In this document: positions 21,204 to 30,226 of the stretch, one piece after another | Position numbering within the stretch: position 1 is the stretch's first letter | Layout of the letters: the number at the start of each line of letters is the position of its first letter | Assembly (NCBI RefSeq): GCF_003012745.1 | Contig: NZ_PXYK01000006.1 | Span: 1 to 64,000 of the forward strand | Origin: Kumtagia ephedrae | GTDB taxonomy: Bacteria; Pseudomonadota; Alphaproteobacteria; Rhizobiales; Rhizobiaceae | DNA length: 64,000 nt | Reading direction: 5' to 3' | Made by a program: the position numbers and the translations under genes | The notes under the pieces: model-generated | Database searches by the model: none | What the model was told of the DNA's origin: nothing | What the model saw: the letters and a program-made list of their open reading frames with translations, nothing else

Positions 21204-22127
21204 ATGATCGTCTGCTGCGGTGAAGCGCTGATCGACATGCTGCCCAGGGAGAGCAGCGCGGGCGAGCCGTCCTTCGCGCCCTATGTCGGCGGCGCCGTCT
21301 TCAATACGGCGATCGCGCTCGGCCGGCTCGACCTGCCGGTCGGCTTCTTCACCGGCATCTCCACCGATTTTTTCGGCGGCATGCTGCGCGAGGCGCTGGC
21401 CGCCAGCAGCGTCGGCCTCGACCTCGTCAAATTCTCGGAGCGGCCGACCACGCTCGCCTTCGTGCGGCTGGTCGACGGGCACGCCAGCTATCTCTTCTAC
21501 GACGAGAACACCGCCGGCCGCATGCTGTTCGAGCAAGACCTGCCGGCGATCGGGCCGGAGGTCGAGGCGATGCATTTCTCCTGCATCAGCCTGATTCCGG
21601 AACCCTGCGGCTCGACCTACGAGGCGCTGATGCGGCGCGAGCACAACAACCGGGTGATGATGTTCGACCCCAACATCCGCGAGAACTTCATCGCCGACAA
21701 GCCGTCGCATCTGGCGCGCATGAAGCGCATGCTGGCGATGGCCGACATCGTGAAGCTGTCGGACGAGGATCTCGACTGGTTCGGCGAAAGCGGCCACGTC
21801 GAGGACATCGCCGCGCGCTGGCTGGAACTCGGGCCGAAGCTGATGGTGGTGACCAGGGGCGGCAAGGGCGCCCTCGCCTTCACCAGGCGCCACGCCGTGT
21901 CGGTTCCCGCCGTACCGGTGACCGTCGTCGACACGGTGGGTGCAGGCGACACCGTCAATGCCGGCATTCTGGCGTCGCTGCGCGACCAGGGCCTGCTGAC
22001 CAAGGCCGCACTGGCCGAGCTTTCCGAGGAGCAGATCCGGGCGGTGCTCAGCTTCAGCGGCCGGGCCGCCGCCATCACCGTGTCGCGCGCCGGCGCCAAC
22101 CCGCCCTGGCGGGCGGAGGTGGGATAG
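21204..22127 (+). CDS. frcK: PfkB-family sugar kinase, probable fructokinase
   Basis: Ribokinase/PfkB kinase expected to phosphorylate the fructose brought in by FrcBCA. The 307-residue product opens with IVCCGEALIDMLP, has PYVGGAVFNTAIALGRL (substrate side) and DTVGAGDTVNAG with the catalytic base Asp249. An AGGA-poor but G-rich ribosome site (GGGGGAAT) precedes the ATG. It follows frcR by 84 nt and is probably cotranscribed. Fructose as substrate is inferred from the locus, not from residues. Confidence 0.85.
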   Translation: MIVCCGEALIDMLPRESSAGEPSFAPYVGGAVFNTAIALGRLDLPVGFFTGISTDFFGGMLREALAASSVGLDLVKFSERPTTLAFVRLVDGHASYLFYDENTAGRMLFEQDLPAIGPEVEAMHFSCISLIPEPCGSTYEALMRREHNNRVMMFDPNIRENFIADKPSHLARMKRMLAMADIVKLSDEDLDWFGESGHVEDIAARWLELGPKLMVVTRGGKGALAFTRRHAVSVPAVPVTVVDTVGAGDTVNAGILASLRDQGLLTKAALAELSEEQIRAVLSFSGRAAAITVSRAGANPPWRAEVG

Positions 22128-22255
22128 CGGGGACCCTGCACTCGCGCTGCGGGTTGTTTCGATCCTTGCCGCGGCGAGCACACCCGGCCGTTTCACGACC
22201 TCGCCCTTGCCGCGACAAGACTAGGCACCCGCATCGGCGCTTTCCGTGCCAAGTT

Positions 22256-22408
22256 CCCCCTCTCCGTCTCGGGCTTCGCCCTCGACACCTCTCCCCCACT
22301 CCGTGGGGGCGAGGAACCCAGGCTCGAGAAGCGCCGTCCGCGCGGCAGCGGTTCCTCGCCCCCGCAGGGGGAGAGGTGTCGAGGGCGAAGCCCGAGACGG
22401 AGAAGGGG
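22256..22408. repeat. Long inverted repeat with about 40-bp arms between the kinase gene and cysNC
   Basis: The left arm begins CCCCCTCTCCGTCTCGGGCT and continues through CGACACCTCTCCCCC; the right arm is its near-perfect complement and ends GAGACGGAGAAGGGG. A second complementary pair (GGGGCGAGGAACC / GGTTCCTCGCCCC) lies inside. It sits between two convergent genes and could form a bidirectional terminator. The rest of the 396-bp gap shows nothing further. Confidence 0.75.
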
Positions 22409-22523
22409 AAGCGCCGGGGACGATTTATTTTTTCGGCCCGCACCTACCTTGGAGCCGCGATGCGGGCCGGGTTCCGCTGCTGCATATGCGATTTGACCCG
22501 TCCGCCCTAAGAGCAGGACAATC

Positions 22524-24461
22524 TCAAATCCCGGCGCCGTCGTCGAACTGCTGGCCGGCCTGGTCGCGGCGGTCGAGCCAGCGCTCGATCTCCTCGACCA
22601 GATCCTCCGGCGCGCGGCCGACGGTCTTCAAATGGATCTCCGGCCGCTCCGGCGCCTCGTAGGGCGAATCGATGCCGGTGAAATTCTTGATCTCGCCGGC
22701 CAGCGCCTTGGCGTAGAGGCCCTTGGAATCGCGCCGGGTGCATTCCTCGATCGGCGTGTCGACGAAAATCTCGGCGAACTCGCCGTCCTCGAACAGCCGG
22801 CGCGCCATGTCGCGCTCGGCGCGGAAGGGCGAGATGAAGGAGACGATCACCATCAGCCCGGCATCGACCATCAGCTTCGCCACCTCGGCGACGCGGCGGA
22901 TGTTCTCCACCCTGTCGGCCTCGGTGAAGCCGAGGTCGCGGTTCAACCCATGGCGGACATTGTCGCCGTCGAGAATGTAGGTGTGGCGCCCGGCAGCGTG
23001 CAGCTTCTTTTCCAAGAGGTTGGCGACGGTCGACTTGCCTGAGCCGGACAGGCCGGTCAGCCACAGTGCCGCCGGCTGCTGGTTCTTGGCGGCGGCGCGC
23101 GACTTCCTGGTGACGTCGAGCGACTGCCAGTGGATGTTGTCGGCGCGCCTGAGCGGATGCAGGATCATGCCGGCACCGGCGGTCGCATTGGTGATGCGGT
23201 CGATCAGGATGAAGGCGCCGGTGGCGCGGTTGGCCGAAAAGCTGTCGAAGGTGATCGGCGCCTGCAGCGCGATCTTGACCTCGCCGACCTCGTTCATGGC
23301 GAGCGACCTGGCCGGCTGGTGCTCCAGGCTGTTGACGTCGAGGCGATGCTTCAGCTCGGTGACCGTCGCGCTCGCCTGGTCGGTGGCGGTGCGCAGGATA
23401 TAGGAGCGGCCGGGCAGCATGGCCTGCTCGTCGAACCAGACGACGGTGGCGGCGAACTGGTCGGCCACGTCCGGGCGGGCGGAAGGCGCCGCCAGCAGAT
23501 TGCCGCGCGACACCTCGACCTCGTCCTCGAGCAGCAGCGTGACCGCCTGCCCCTCGACGGCGCGCCGCAGGTCGCCGCCGGCCGTGACGATGCGGCGTAC
23601 GCGCGACTTCTGGCCGGACTTCGCCACCACCACCTCGTCGCCGGCGGCGATCGAGCCGGACGCCACCGTGCCAGCGAAGCCGCGGAAGTCGAGATTCGGC
23701 CGGTTGACATACTGCACCGGGAAACGGAACGGCCGCTCGGCGGAAGCGCCGTCGACGTCCACCGTCTCCAGATGCTCCAGCAGCGTCGGCCCGGAATACC
23801 AGGGCGTGTTGTCCGAGCGCTGCGAGACATTGTCGCCGTAGCGGGCCGAGATCGGGATCGGCGTGACCGAAGCGAAGCCGAGCCCACGCGCAAAGGCCGA
23901 ATAGTCCTCGGCGATACGGCCGTACACGCCGGCGTCGAAGCCGACCAGGTCGATCTTGTTGATCGCCAGCACGATGTGCCGGATGCCGAGCAGCGAGGCG
24001 ATGATGGAATGGCGCCGCGTCTGCCGCAGCACGCCCTGGCGCGCGTCGATCAGCACGATGGCGAGATCGGAGGTCGAGGCGCCCGTCGCCATGTTGCGGG
24101 TGTACTGCTCGTGGCCGGGCGTGTCGGCAACGATGAACTTGCGGCGCGGCGTCGCGAAGAAGCGGTAGGCGACGTCGATTGTGATGCCCTGCTCGCGCTC
24201 GGCCTCCAGCCCGTCGACCAGCAGCGCGAAGTCGACCTCCTCGCCGGTGGTGCCGTGACGACGCGAATCGCGCTCCAGCGCGGCGAGCTGGTCCTCGAAT
24301 ATCTGGCGCGTGTCGGACAGAAGCCTGCCGATCAGCGTCGACTTGCCGTCGTCGACCGAGCCGCAGGTGAGGAAGCGCAGCAGCGACTTCCGGGTCTGGT
24401 CGGCGGCATCGAGGGGATCGATGACGGTGCCGACCAGCGCGTCCGCTTTGAGATGGCGCAT
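22524..24461 (-). CDS. cysNC: Bifunctional sulfate adenylyltransferase subunit 1 / APS kinase (CysN-CysC)
   Basis: The CysN half is a GTPase that drives APS synthesis with CysD; the CysC half phosphorylates APS to PAPS. The 645-residue fusion has GTPase motifs GSVDDGKST (G1, near residue 35), DTPGHEQY (G3) and NKID (G4), and the APS kinase P-loop GLSGSGKST near residue 472 followed by [17 protein letters not shown]. It starts 2 nt after the cysD stop. The same fusion occurs as NodQ in Sinorhizobium, but with no nod genes nearby this is the housekeeping copy. Start 24461 is fixed by the [15 protein letters not shown] homology block. Confidence 0.94.
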   Translation of the reverse strand: MRHLKADALVGTVIDPLDAADQTRKSLLRFLTCGSVDDGKSTLIGRLLSDTRQIFEDQLAALERDSRRHGTTGEEVDFALLVDGLEAEREQGITIDVAYRFFATPRRKFIVADTPGHEQYTRNMATGASTSDLAIVLIDARQGVLRQTRRHSIIASLLGIRHIVLAINKIDLVGFDAGVYGRIAEDYSAFARGLGFASVTPIPISARYGDNVSQRSDNTPWYSGPTLLEHLETVDVDGASAERPFRFPVQYVNRPNLDFRGFAGTVASGSIAAGDEVVVAKSGQKSRVRRIVTAGGDLRRAVEGQAVTLLLEDEVEVSRGNLLAAPSARPDVADQFAATVVWFDEQAMLPGRSYILRTATDQASATVTELKHRLDVNSLEHQPARSLAMNEVGEVKIALQAPITFDSFSANRATGAFILIDRITNATAGAGMILHPLRRADNIHWQSLDVTRKSRAAAKNQQPAALWLTGLSGSGKSTVANLLEKKLHAAGRHTYILDGDNVRHGLNRDLGFTEADRVENIRRVAEVAKLMVDAGLMVIVSFISPFRAERDMARRLFEDGEFAEIFVDTPIEECTRRDSKGLYAKALAGEIKNFTGIDSPYEAPERPEIHLKTVGRAPEDLVEEIERWLDRRDQAGQQFDDGAGI

Positions 24462-24463
24462 CT

Positions 24464-25369
24464 TCAGAAATACCCTTCGCGCTTCTTCTTTTCCATCGAG
24501 CCGGCCTCGTCGCGGTCGATGGCGCGGCCCTGCCGCTCGGAGGTGGCGGCCGCCAGCGTCTCGCCGACGATGCTTTCGAGATCGGCGGCGTCCGACTCGA
24601 TGGCGCCGGTCAGCGGATAGCAGCCGAGGGTGCGGAAGCGGACCATGCGGTTCTCGACCGTCTCGCCCGGACGGAGTTCCATGCGATCGTCGTCCTTGAG
24701 GATGAGCATGCCGTCGCGCTCGACAACCGGCCGCTGCTTGGCGAAGTAGAGCGGCACGATCGGGATATTTTCGCGTAGGATGTATTGCCAGATGTCGGCC
24801 TCGGTCCAGTTGGACAGCGGGAAGACCCGGATCGACTCGCCGGGGGCAACGCGGGTGTTGTAGATGTTCCACATTTCCGGCCGCTGGTTCTTCGGGTCCC
24901 AGACGTGGCTGGCGTTGCGGAAGGAGAAGATGCGCTCCTTGGCGCGGCTCTTCTCCTCGTCGCGTCGCGCCCCGCCGAAGGCGGCGTCGAAACCGTATTT
25001 GTCGAGCGCCTGGCGCAGCGCCACCGTCTTCATGACGTGGGTGTGCGTGTTCGAGCCGTGCGTGAACGGGCCGATGCCGTCGCGCACCCCGTCCTGGTTG
25101 ATGTGGACCAGAAGGTCGAAACCGAGCTTGCGCGCCATCTCGTCGCGGAACGCGATCATCTCGCGGAACTTCCATGTCGTGTCGACATGCAGGAACGGAA
25201 AAGGCGGCTTGGCCGGATAGAACGCCTTCATGGCCAGATGCATGAGCACGGAGGAATCCTTGCCCACCGAATAGAGCATCACCGGCTTGGCGAAGGTCGC
25301 CGCGACCTCACGAAAGATATGGATCGACTCGGCTTCGAGCCGATCGAGATGGGAAAGCTTTGCCAGCAT
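24464..25369 (-). CDS. cysD: Sulfate adenylyltransferase subunit 2 CysD
   Basis: Small subunit of ATP sulfurylase, forming adenosine 5'-phosphosulfate from ATP and sulfate. The 301-residue product has the PP-loop [21 protein letters not shown] and the [13 protein letters not shown] and [14 protein letters not shown] blocks of the family. It leads the two-gene cysD-cysNC operon; no cysH or cysI is adjacent. The upstream gap also holds the higBA promoter in the opposite direction. Confidence 0.95.
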   Translation of the reverse strand: MLAKLSHLDRLEAESIHIFREVAATFAKPVMLYSVGKDSSVLMHLAMKAFYPAKPPFPFLHVDTTWKFREMIAFRDEMARKLGFDLLVHINQDGVRDGIGPFTHGSNTHTHVMKTVALRQALDKYGFDAAFGGARRDEEKSRAKERIFSFRNASHVWDPKNQRPEMWNIYNTRVAPGESIRVFPLSNWTEADIWQYILRENIPIVPLYFAKQRPVVERDGMLILKDDDRMELRPGETVENRMVRFRTLGCYPLTGAIESDAADLESIVGETLAAATSERQGRAIDRDEAGSMEKKKREGYF

Positions 25370-25641
25370 GATGGTCCACTGCGAGACGGCGGGCCGGCCG
25401 GAACAGGGCGGCCCGGCCCAATATCCGGATTGGCTGGCAGTCTCGCAGAAAAGCGGCTCGTCTCAAGGAGAGGCCTACCAAAAAGCCGGCGGATCGAGGG
25501 TTTCACTTCCGCCCGCGACACATTCTATGGAATCTTGTTCCTGCGTTTTCTGCGTACTCGACAGACCCAAGGAAATTCTTTCCTTCAACTTCCTGTGCGT
25601 CGGACCACTAGCCCGGCTGCGGTACGTGGATAGTATCACAA

Positions 25642-25693
25642 TTCCACAAAATGGAACCTAGCCCTTGTTCCATATGTGGGAACGTATTACTAT
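25642..25693 (+). promoter_or_regulatory. higBA promoter with two operator palindromes
   Basis: Two related inverted repeats are visible: TTCCACAAAATGGAA (25642-25656) and GTTCCATATGTGGGAAC (25667-25683). A good promoter overlaps the second: TTGTTC (25665-25670), 17-nt spacer, TACTAT (25688-25693). The start of transcription would fall at or next to the higB ATG (25699), giving a leaderless mRNA, which agrees with the lack of any ribosome site. HigA binding here would block RNA polymerase directly. Confidence 0.6.
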
Positions 25694-25698
25694 TTGCC

Positions 25699-25992
25699 AT
25701 GCAGGTCGTGAGCCGCAAGACGCTGGTCGCCTTCTGGGAAAAACACCCAAGAGCCGAAGCTCCGCTGTCGACCTGGTTCGTTGCCGCAAGAGCCGCGGAA
25801 TGGAAGACCCCGCAGGACATCCGCAACGATTTCAGTTCCGTCGATTTCGTCGGAGACAATCGCGTCATCTTCGATATCGGGGGCAACAACTACCGGCTGA
25901 TTGCTCACGTGAGCTACACCTACAAGAGCGTGCTCATAAAGTTTGTCGGCACCCACGCCGAATACGACAGGATAGACCCGGAGAAAGTCTAA
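25699..25992 (+). CDS. higB: HigB-type mRNA interferase toxin
   Basis: RelE-superfamily toxin of the HigB family, expected to cleave ribosome-bound mRNA. The 97-residue product starts MQVVSRKTLVAFWEKHPRAE and has RAAEWKTPQD, RVIFDIGGNNYRLIAHV and the C-terminal FVGTHAEYDRI that define the family. The start at 25699 matches the family start and lies 5 nt after a -10 box, so a leaderless transcript is likely. The stop overlaps the antitoxin ATG by one base (TAATG). Confidence 0.9.
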   Translation: MQVVSRKTLVAFWEKHPRAEAPLSTWFVAARAAEWKTPQDIRNDFSSVDFVGDNRVIFDIGGNNYRLIAHVSYTYKSVLIKFVGTHAEYDRIDPEKV

Positions 25993-26375
25993 TGGAAAAC
26001 ATACGACCCATCCGCACCGAGGACGACTACGATTGGGCGATCGCCGAGGTGACGAGGTATTTCGAGAATGAGCCCGCCCCGGGCACTCCCGACGCGGACC
26101 GTTTCGTCCTGCTGACCGATATTATCGAGGCCTACGAGGACAAGCACTATCCGATCAAGGCTCCCGATCCCGTCTCCCTGATCGCCGACTATCTCGAGCG
26201 AACCGGCAAGAAGCAGGCCGCATTGGCCGAGATCATCGGATCGAAATCGAGAGCGTCGGAAATCATGAACCGGAAGCGCGCACTCAATATCGCACAAGTC
26301 CATGCTATCTCCGCGGCATGGAAGCTTCCGGCCGACGAACTGGTCAAGCCGTACCATCTCGATGGTGAAGCGTGA
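25992..26375 (+). CDS. higA: HigA-type antitoxin, XRE family
   Basis: Antitoxin partner of the preceding HigB. The 127-residue product has an N-terminal toxin-binding part (DYDWAIAEVTRYFENEPAPGT) and a C-terminal helix-turn-helix at about 74-95 (KQAALAEIIGSKSRASEIMN). Toxin-first gene order and translational overlap are typical of hig modules. It probably represses the operon through the two palindromes upstream of higB. Confidence 0.9.
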   Translation: MENIRPIRTEDDYDWAIAEVTRYFENEPAPGTPDADRFVLLTDIIEAYEDKHYPIKAPDPVSLIADYLERTGKKQAALAEIIGSKSRASEIMNRKRALNIAQVHAISAAWKLPADELVKPYHLDGEA

Positions 26376-26414
26376 GCGTGCTGGCGCCACACTACGGCGA
26401 GCTGCGGCAGGCTC

Positions 26415-26442
26415 TTGTATTTCTGCCAATTGGCAGTATATT
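26415..26442 (+). promoter_or_regulatory. Promoter and operator of the Xre-RES module
   Basis: The perfect 14-bp palindrome CTGCCAATTGGCAG (26423-26436) fills the spacer between TTGTAT (26415-26420) and TATATT (26437-26442; 16-nt spacer). A degenerate second site (ATGCCAGTTGAC) follows at 26445-26456. Transcription would start near 26449, about 19 nt before the ATG, leaving room for the GGAG ribosome site. Confidence 0.6.
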
Positions 26443-26467
26443 TCATGCCAGTTGACGGAGATCGGAA

Positions 26468-26899
26468 ATGTCCCTCGCCCCCGCGACTCAAGACCCCCAG
26501 GTTCTGCCGGCAAATCTCGCCGATCAGACAGCACGTGCGCGGCTCACGCCGGCGGCGGTCGCCGGTGTCGTCAGGCTCGCCGACATCTGGCGCCTGACCA
26601 GCGCCGAGATCTGCACGTTGGTCGGCGACGTGTCGGAGCGAACCTGGTTCCGCATGAAGAAGGGCGAGTGGGACGGCGTGCTCTCCCAGGATTCGCTGAC
26701 ACGGGTCAGCGCGCTGGTCGGCATCTTCAAGGGCTTGCGGCTCTTGTTTTCGGAACGGCTGGCCGACGAATGGGTGCGGCTGCCGAACAAGGGACCGCTT
26801 TACGGCGGCCGGCGGCCCCTCGACGTGATGATCGAAGGCGGCATTCCCAGGCTGCTGCAGGTCCGTCAGCACATCGACGCCTTGCGCGGCGGACTTTGA
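26468..26899 (+). CDS. Xre/MbcA/ParS-type antitoxin (DUF2384 domain)
   Basis: Antitoxin of a RES-Xre type II system. The 143-residue product has an N-terminal Xre-like HTH region (LTPAAVAGVVRLADIWRLTS) and the C-terminal toxin-binding domain common to this family (SERTWFRMKKGEWDGVLSQDSLTRVSALVGIFKGLRLLF, ending WVRLPNKGPLYGGRRPLDVMIEGG). GGAGAT precedes the ATG. The toxin gene follows with its ATG directly after this stop. Confidence 0.88.
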   Translation: MSLAPATQDPQVLPANLADQTARARLTPAAVAGVVRLADIWRLTSAEICTLVGDVSERTWFRMKKGEWDGVLSQDSLTRVSALVGIFKGLRLLFSERLADEWVRLPNKGPLYGGRRPLDVMIEGGIPRLLQVRQHIDALRGGL

Positions 26900-27589
26900 A
26901 TGCTGGTCCCGCCACGCGCCGACATTTCGCAGCGCGACACGATCCGGCTGATCTCGACGGGCAGGCTCAAGCAGCCCGTGCTGTTGCCGCTGGCCGCGAA
27001 CCGGGAAGAGCTGGAGAACCTTGCGGAACTCGAAGGCGCAACCAGCGGCCGCCTGCAGGCGCAGGAAGGCGGCCTGCCCGACCTCGATCCGCGCGAGCTG
27101 GTGTTCGGCAGGCCGGGTTACACCTTCGTCAATGCCGCCTTCGCCTATACCCGCCCCGGCGGCAACCGCTTCAACGACGACGCGCGGGGCGCGTGGTACT
27201 GCGGCTTCGACGCCGACACGGCGCTCGGCGAGGTGTCGTTCCACCTGACGCGCGAGCTCGCCGCTGTCGACCGGTTCGACAATGTCACCGACTATGCCGA
27301 GCTCGTGGCCGATTTCGTCGGCTCGTTCCACGATCTGCGCGGCTCTGAATTCAGCGAGCACCCGGTGCTCGACCCGGACACCGAGGTCGCCTATCCCGCC
27401 GGCCAGGCGTTGGCGCGGCATCTACGGAAGGAGCTGGCGGCGATCGGCCTCGTCTATCCGTCCGTGCGGTATGCCGGCGGAACCTGCCTCGCCGCCTTCC
27501 ATCCCGATCTCGTCCAGAACCTGCGGCAGGGAGGGATATGGCGCCTGGAATGGCGGGGGTCGCCGATCCCGACGATCACGGGCGTATAG
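26900..27589 (+). CDS. RES-domain toxin
   Basis: RES toxins act on NAD+ (degradation) or ADP-ribosylate a target when not held by their Xre antitoxin. The 229-residue product has the domain-defining residues: arginines in YTRPGGNRFND (Arg85/Arg90), Glu111 in TALGEVSFH, and a serine in YPSVRYAGG (Ser187). The ATG follows the antitoxin stop without a gap. The length fits the larger RES proteins. Whether it degrades NAD+ or modifies a protein cannot be read from sequence. Confidence 0.88.
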   Translation: MLVPPRADISQRDTIRLISTGRLKQPVLLPLAANREELENLAELEGATSGRLQAQEGGLPDLDPRELVFGRPGYTFVNAAFAYTRPGGNRFNDDARGAWYCGFDADTALGEVSFHLTRELAAVDRFDNVTDYAELVADFVGSFHDLRGSEFSEHPVLDPDTEVAYPAGQALARHLRKELAAIGLVYPSVRYAGGTCLAAFHPDLVQNLRQGGIWRLEWRGSPIPTITGV

Positions 27590-27726
27590 CGGATAGTGGC
27601 GCCGGCATTCTGACGGACAACCCGGTCAGGAGCGCGATTGCGGTGCCGGTCTCAAAGGACCACCCCATCGCCAAGAAAATCTTGCGTCGCTGCCACCGGA
27701 TGGCGCCCGCACCATCAAATCAGAAC

Positions 27727-27775
27727 GGCAATGCCATATCTGTCCGTTGAGTTTGGTACGGCATTGCCGTATATT
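27727..27775 (+). promoter_or_regulatory. relE-type module promoter with two operator sites
   Basis: Operators GGCAATGCC (27727-27735) and TACGGCATTGCCGTA (27757-27771) are related and centred 33 bp apart, about three helical turns. The second fills the spacer between TTGAGT (27747-27752) and TATATT (27770-27775), 17 nt apart. The predicted transcription start falls on the GTG at 27782, so the first gene is probably translated from a leaderless mRNA. Confidence 0.6.
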
Positions 27776-27781
27776 GCCAAA

Positions 27782-28123
27782 GTGCACACCGTTCTCACCA
27801 CCCCTTATTTCGATAGGGAAGCTGACCGCGTCGGGCTGACGTCCGAGGAGTTGACGGAGATCGTTTCGACCATTGCCGCCGATCCTCTGGCCGGCGATTT
27901 GATGCAGGGCACGGGCGGCGCGCGCAAATTGCGCCATGCTGGTCGCGGTTTCGGCAAGAGCGGCGGCTATCGCACCATTCATTACTTCGGTGGCGATGAC
28001 GTGCCGGTGTTCCTTCTGTCGGTCTACAGCAAGGGCGAGAAAGGCAACCTGTCGAAGCAGGAGCGGAACGAACTTGCGAAGCTGCTCCCGACGATCGCCG
28101 ACAGCTACCGAGCCCGGAGATAG
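27782..28123 (+). CDS. RelE/ParE-family toxin
   Basis: Probable mRNA-cleaving toxin of the RelE-like family. The 113-residue product starts (GTG) with HTVLTTPYFDREADRVGLT and contains ADPLAGDLMQGTGGARKLRHAGRGFGKSGGYRTIHYF and PVFLLSVYSKGEKGNLS, which match the family block by block. GTG 27782 was chosen because the family starts here; an ATG at 27731 would run through the operator. The antitoxin follows 64 nt downstream. Confidence 0.87.
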   Translation: MHTVLTTPYFDREADRVGLTSEELTEIVSTIAADPLAGDLMQGTGGARKLRHAGRGFGKSGGYRTIHYFGGDDVPVFLLSVYSKGEKGNLSKQERNELAKLLPTIADSYRARR

Positions 28124-28187
28124 GCACCCTGGTCGGGGCAGAATCAAGTCAAGTGCGGCCTAGCCGCAGTCTGGAAAGGAAAAGGTT

Positions 28188-28484
28188 ATGTCCAAGTTCG
28201 GAAAGGGTCTGATCGAGAGCGCCAGCCAGGCGGTGGCCATTGCAAAGGGCGAAATGAAGCCCGGCCGCGTGTTCGAAGGCTCAAGCGTCGATGTGGCGGC
28301 TATCCGCAAATCCCTGGGGCTTTCGCAGGTCGGTTTCGCCGAGAAATTCAACCTGTCGCCGGCCACCGTGCGCGATTGGGAACAGAAGCGCCGGCACCCG
28401 GACAAGCCGGCCGAAAACCTGCTGCGCGTGATTGCCAGCAATCCGGAGGCGGTGGAAGCGGCACTTGCCGGAAAGAACCGTTGA
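28188..28484 (+). CDS. XRE/HigA-like antitoxin
   Basis: Small DNA-binding antitoxin partner of the upstream RelE-like toxin. The 98-residue product has an HTH at about 37-60 (VAAIRKSLGLSQVGFAEKFN, then LSPATVRDWEQKRRHPD) and a conserved C-terminus (PAENLLRVIASNPEAVEAAL). A good ribosome site (GGAAAAGG) precedes the ATG, so it is translated by a conventional mechanism, unlike the toxin. That difference could favour antitoxin production. Confidence 0.88.
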   Translation: MSKFGKGLIESASQAVAIAKGEMKPGRVFEGSSVDVAAIRKSLGLSQVGFAEKFNLSPATVRDWEQKRRHPDKPAENLLRVIASNPEAVEAALAGKNR

Positions 28485-28603
28485 ATAACGAAATCCGGTT
28501 TCCCGCTGCGTGGAGGGTAGCGCCACCGCAAGTTTGCGTCTCTCCAAACCCCGACGGCCGCGCGGGCGCGCGGCCGTCGGCTGAAATGCTCGGACTGGCC
28601 CGC

Positions 28604-29200
28604 TCAGCGGCGATTGGGCAGCAGCGCCCAGATGGCCGGCGGGATGGCGGCAGCGAGCGCCACCTTGATCAGGTCGGGCACGATGAAGGGCACCACGCCG
28701 AACTGCCACGACTTTTCGACGCCGATCAGGCCGGCGAGCCAGGCGAAGCCCATGGCCATCATCACCACCTCGGCCACCAGCAGCGCGCCGAACAGCTTGA
28801 ACGGGCTGCGGTCCCAGCCGCGGTCGGCGGCCCAGCCGGCGATCGCCGCCATAGCGACGAAGCCGGCGAGATAGCCGCCGGTGGAGCCCAGCATATAGGC
28901 GAGGCCGATACCCTTCTCGGGCGTGCTCTGGAACACCGGCAGGCCGGCGGCACCCTCGGCGAGGTAGAGCAGCAGCGTGGCGACCGCAAGGCGGCGGCCA
29001 TAGGCAACGGCGATCAGCATGATCGCCAGCGTCTGCAGCGACATGTCGACCGGGCCGAGCACCACCTTGGTCTTGGCCGAAAGCGTGAGGAGCAGCGTGC
29101 CCAGAACGGCCAGGACGATTTGCGTCGCCAGTCGCAGGGCCGGGTTTTCCGGCAGCGCCAAGGAAACGAGCGGACGGGCCGCGGTGACTGCTGTTGCCAT
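28604..29200 (-). CDS. bioY: Biotin transporter BioY
   Basis: S-component of an energy-coupling-factor transporter, which binds biotin in the inner membrane. The 198-residue product has five or six hydrophobic segments and the family blocks VDMSLQTLAIMLIAVAYGRR and EGAAGLPVFQSTPEKGIGLAYMLGSTGGYL. No bioM/bioN genes are adjacent, so it may work alone or with a shared ECF module. ATG 29200 was chosen because GGGGAT lies 6-7 nt upstream; an ATG at 29212 is possible. Confidence 0.9.
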   Translation of the reverse strand: MATAVTAARPLVSLALPENPALRLATQIVLAVLGTLLLTLSAKTKVVLGPVDMSLQTLAIMLIAVAYGRRLAVATLLLYLAEGAAGLPVFQSTPEKGIGLAYMLGSTGGYLAGFVAMAAIAGWAADRGWDRSPFKLFGALLVAEVVMMAMGFAWLAGLIGVEKSWQFGVVPFIVPDLIKVALAAAIPPAIWALLPNRR

Positions 29201-29322
29201 ATCGATCCCCATTCTCCAGGTCGGCGGCACGCCCGCCATTCGGCTTCCGGTATATTGGCTTCCGTGTTATGCGGCAAACCGTTTTTCGGGGCCGCGCCCC
29301 GTTGCAGGCGGAAGGCGGTCCG

Positions 29323-30222
29323 ATGGAATTCGACACCAAATTCGACCCCAGGCATGGCCAGGCCGTCGAAGTCGCGAAGGGCGTGCTGCGGGTGACGGCG
29401 CCGAACGCCAGCCCCTTCACCTTCCACGGCACCAACAGCTACATCGTCGGTACCGACACGCTGGCCGTGATCGATCCCGGCCCGAATGACGAGCAGCATC
29501 TCGCCGCCCTCGTCAAAGCCATCGACGGACGCCCGGTCAGCCATATCTTCGTCAGCCATACGCATCGCGACCACTCGCCGCTGGCGCGGCCGCTGGCGGA
29601 GCGGACGGGCGCGACGGTGCTGGCGGAAGGCCCGTACCGGCCGGCGCGCATCGCCCAGGTTGGCGAGGCCGACCGGCTCGACGCCAGCAACGACGTCGAG
29701 TTTTCGCCCGATCATGCGCTTGCCGACCAGGAGTTGGTCGAGGGTGACGGCTGGGCGCTGCGCACCGTGCTGACGCCCGGCCACAGCGCCAACCACGCCG
29801 TGTTCGCGCTGCAAGGAACGGGCATCCTGTTTTCCGCCGACCATGTCATGGGCTGGTCGACGACCATCGTGGCACCGCCCGACGGCGCCATGGCCGACTA
29901 CATGGCCTCGCTCGAGCGCCTGCTCGCACGCGACGACCGCCTGTTCCTGCCCGGCCATGGCGGCCCGATCGGCAATCCGGCGGCCTTCATGCGCGGCCTG
30001 CGCACGCACCGCAGGATGCGCGAGCGCACCATCCTCGAACGGGTGATGCAGGGCAACCGGAAAATTCCGGACATCGTCGCGGCGATCTACCGCGACACCG
30101 ATCCCCGCCTGTTCGGCGCCGCCGGTCTGTCCGTCTTCGCCCATCTGGAGGACCTGGTGGGGCGCGGCGCCGTCGCCACCGACGGGCCGCCGTCGCTGCA
30201 TGGCGAGTTCCGGCCGGGCTGA
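29323..30222 (+). CDS. MBL-fold metallo-hydrolase (LACTB2-like)
   Basis: The 299-residue product has the metallo-beta-lactamase motif HTHRDH (His79, His81, Asp83, His84), TPGHSANHAVF and PGHGGPIG, so it should bind two metal ions. The C-terminal winged-helix-like tail (RRMRERTILERVMQGNRKIP) is typical of LACTB2-type hydrolases or RNases. Substrate unknown. GGAAGGCGG precedes the ATG. It ends 4 nt before the convergent DUF1499 gene. Confidence 0.87.
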   Translation: MEFDTKFDPRHGQAVEVAKGVLRVTAPNASPFTFHGTNSYIVGTDTLAVIDPGPNDEQHLAALVKAIDGRPVSHIFVSHTHRDHSPLARPLAERTGATVLAEGPYRPARIAQVGEADRLDASNDVEFSPDHALADQELVEGDGWALRTVLTPGHSANHAVFALQGTGILFSADHVMGWSTTIVAPPDGAMADYMASLERLLARDDRLFLPGHGGPIGNPAAFMRGLRTHRRMRERTILERVMQGNRKIPDIVAAIYRDTDPRLFGAAGLSVFAHLEDLVGRGAVATDGPPSLHGEFRPG

Positions 30223-30226
30223 GGCG

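Noticed and set aside
22524-24461. Reading cysNC as nodQ and the NodB-like protein at 35 kb as symbiosis genes
   Set aside because: The enzymes belong to the same families, but no other nod, nif or fix gene is present and cysNC sits with cysD as in housekeeping loci.
27638-28123. Longer 161-codon version of the RelE-like toxin starting upstream of 27782
   Set aside because: The extra N-terminus runs through the promoter and both operators, and the family starts at the GTG at 27782.
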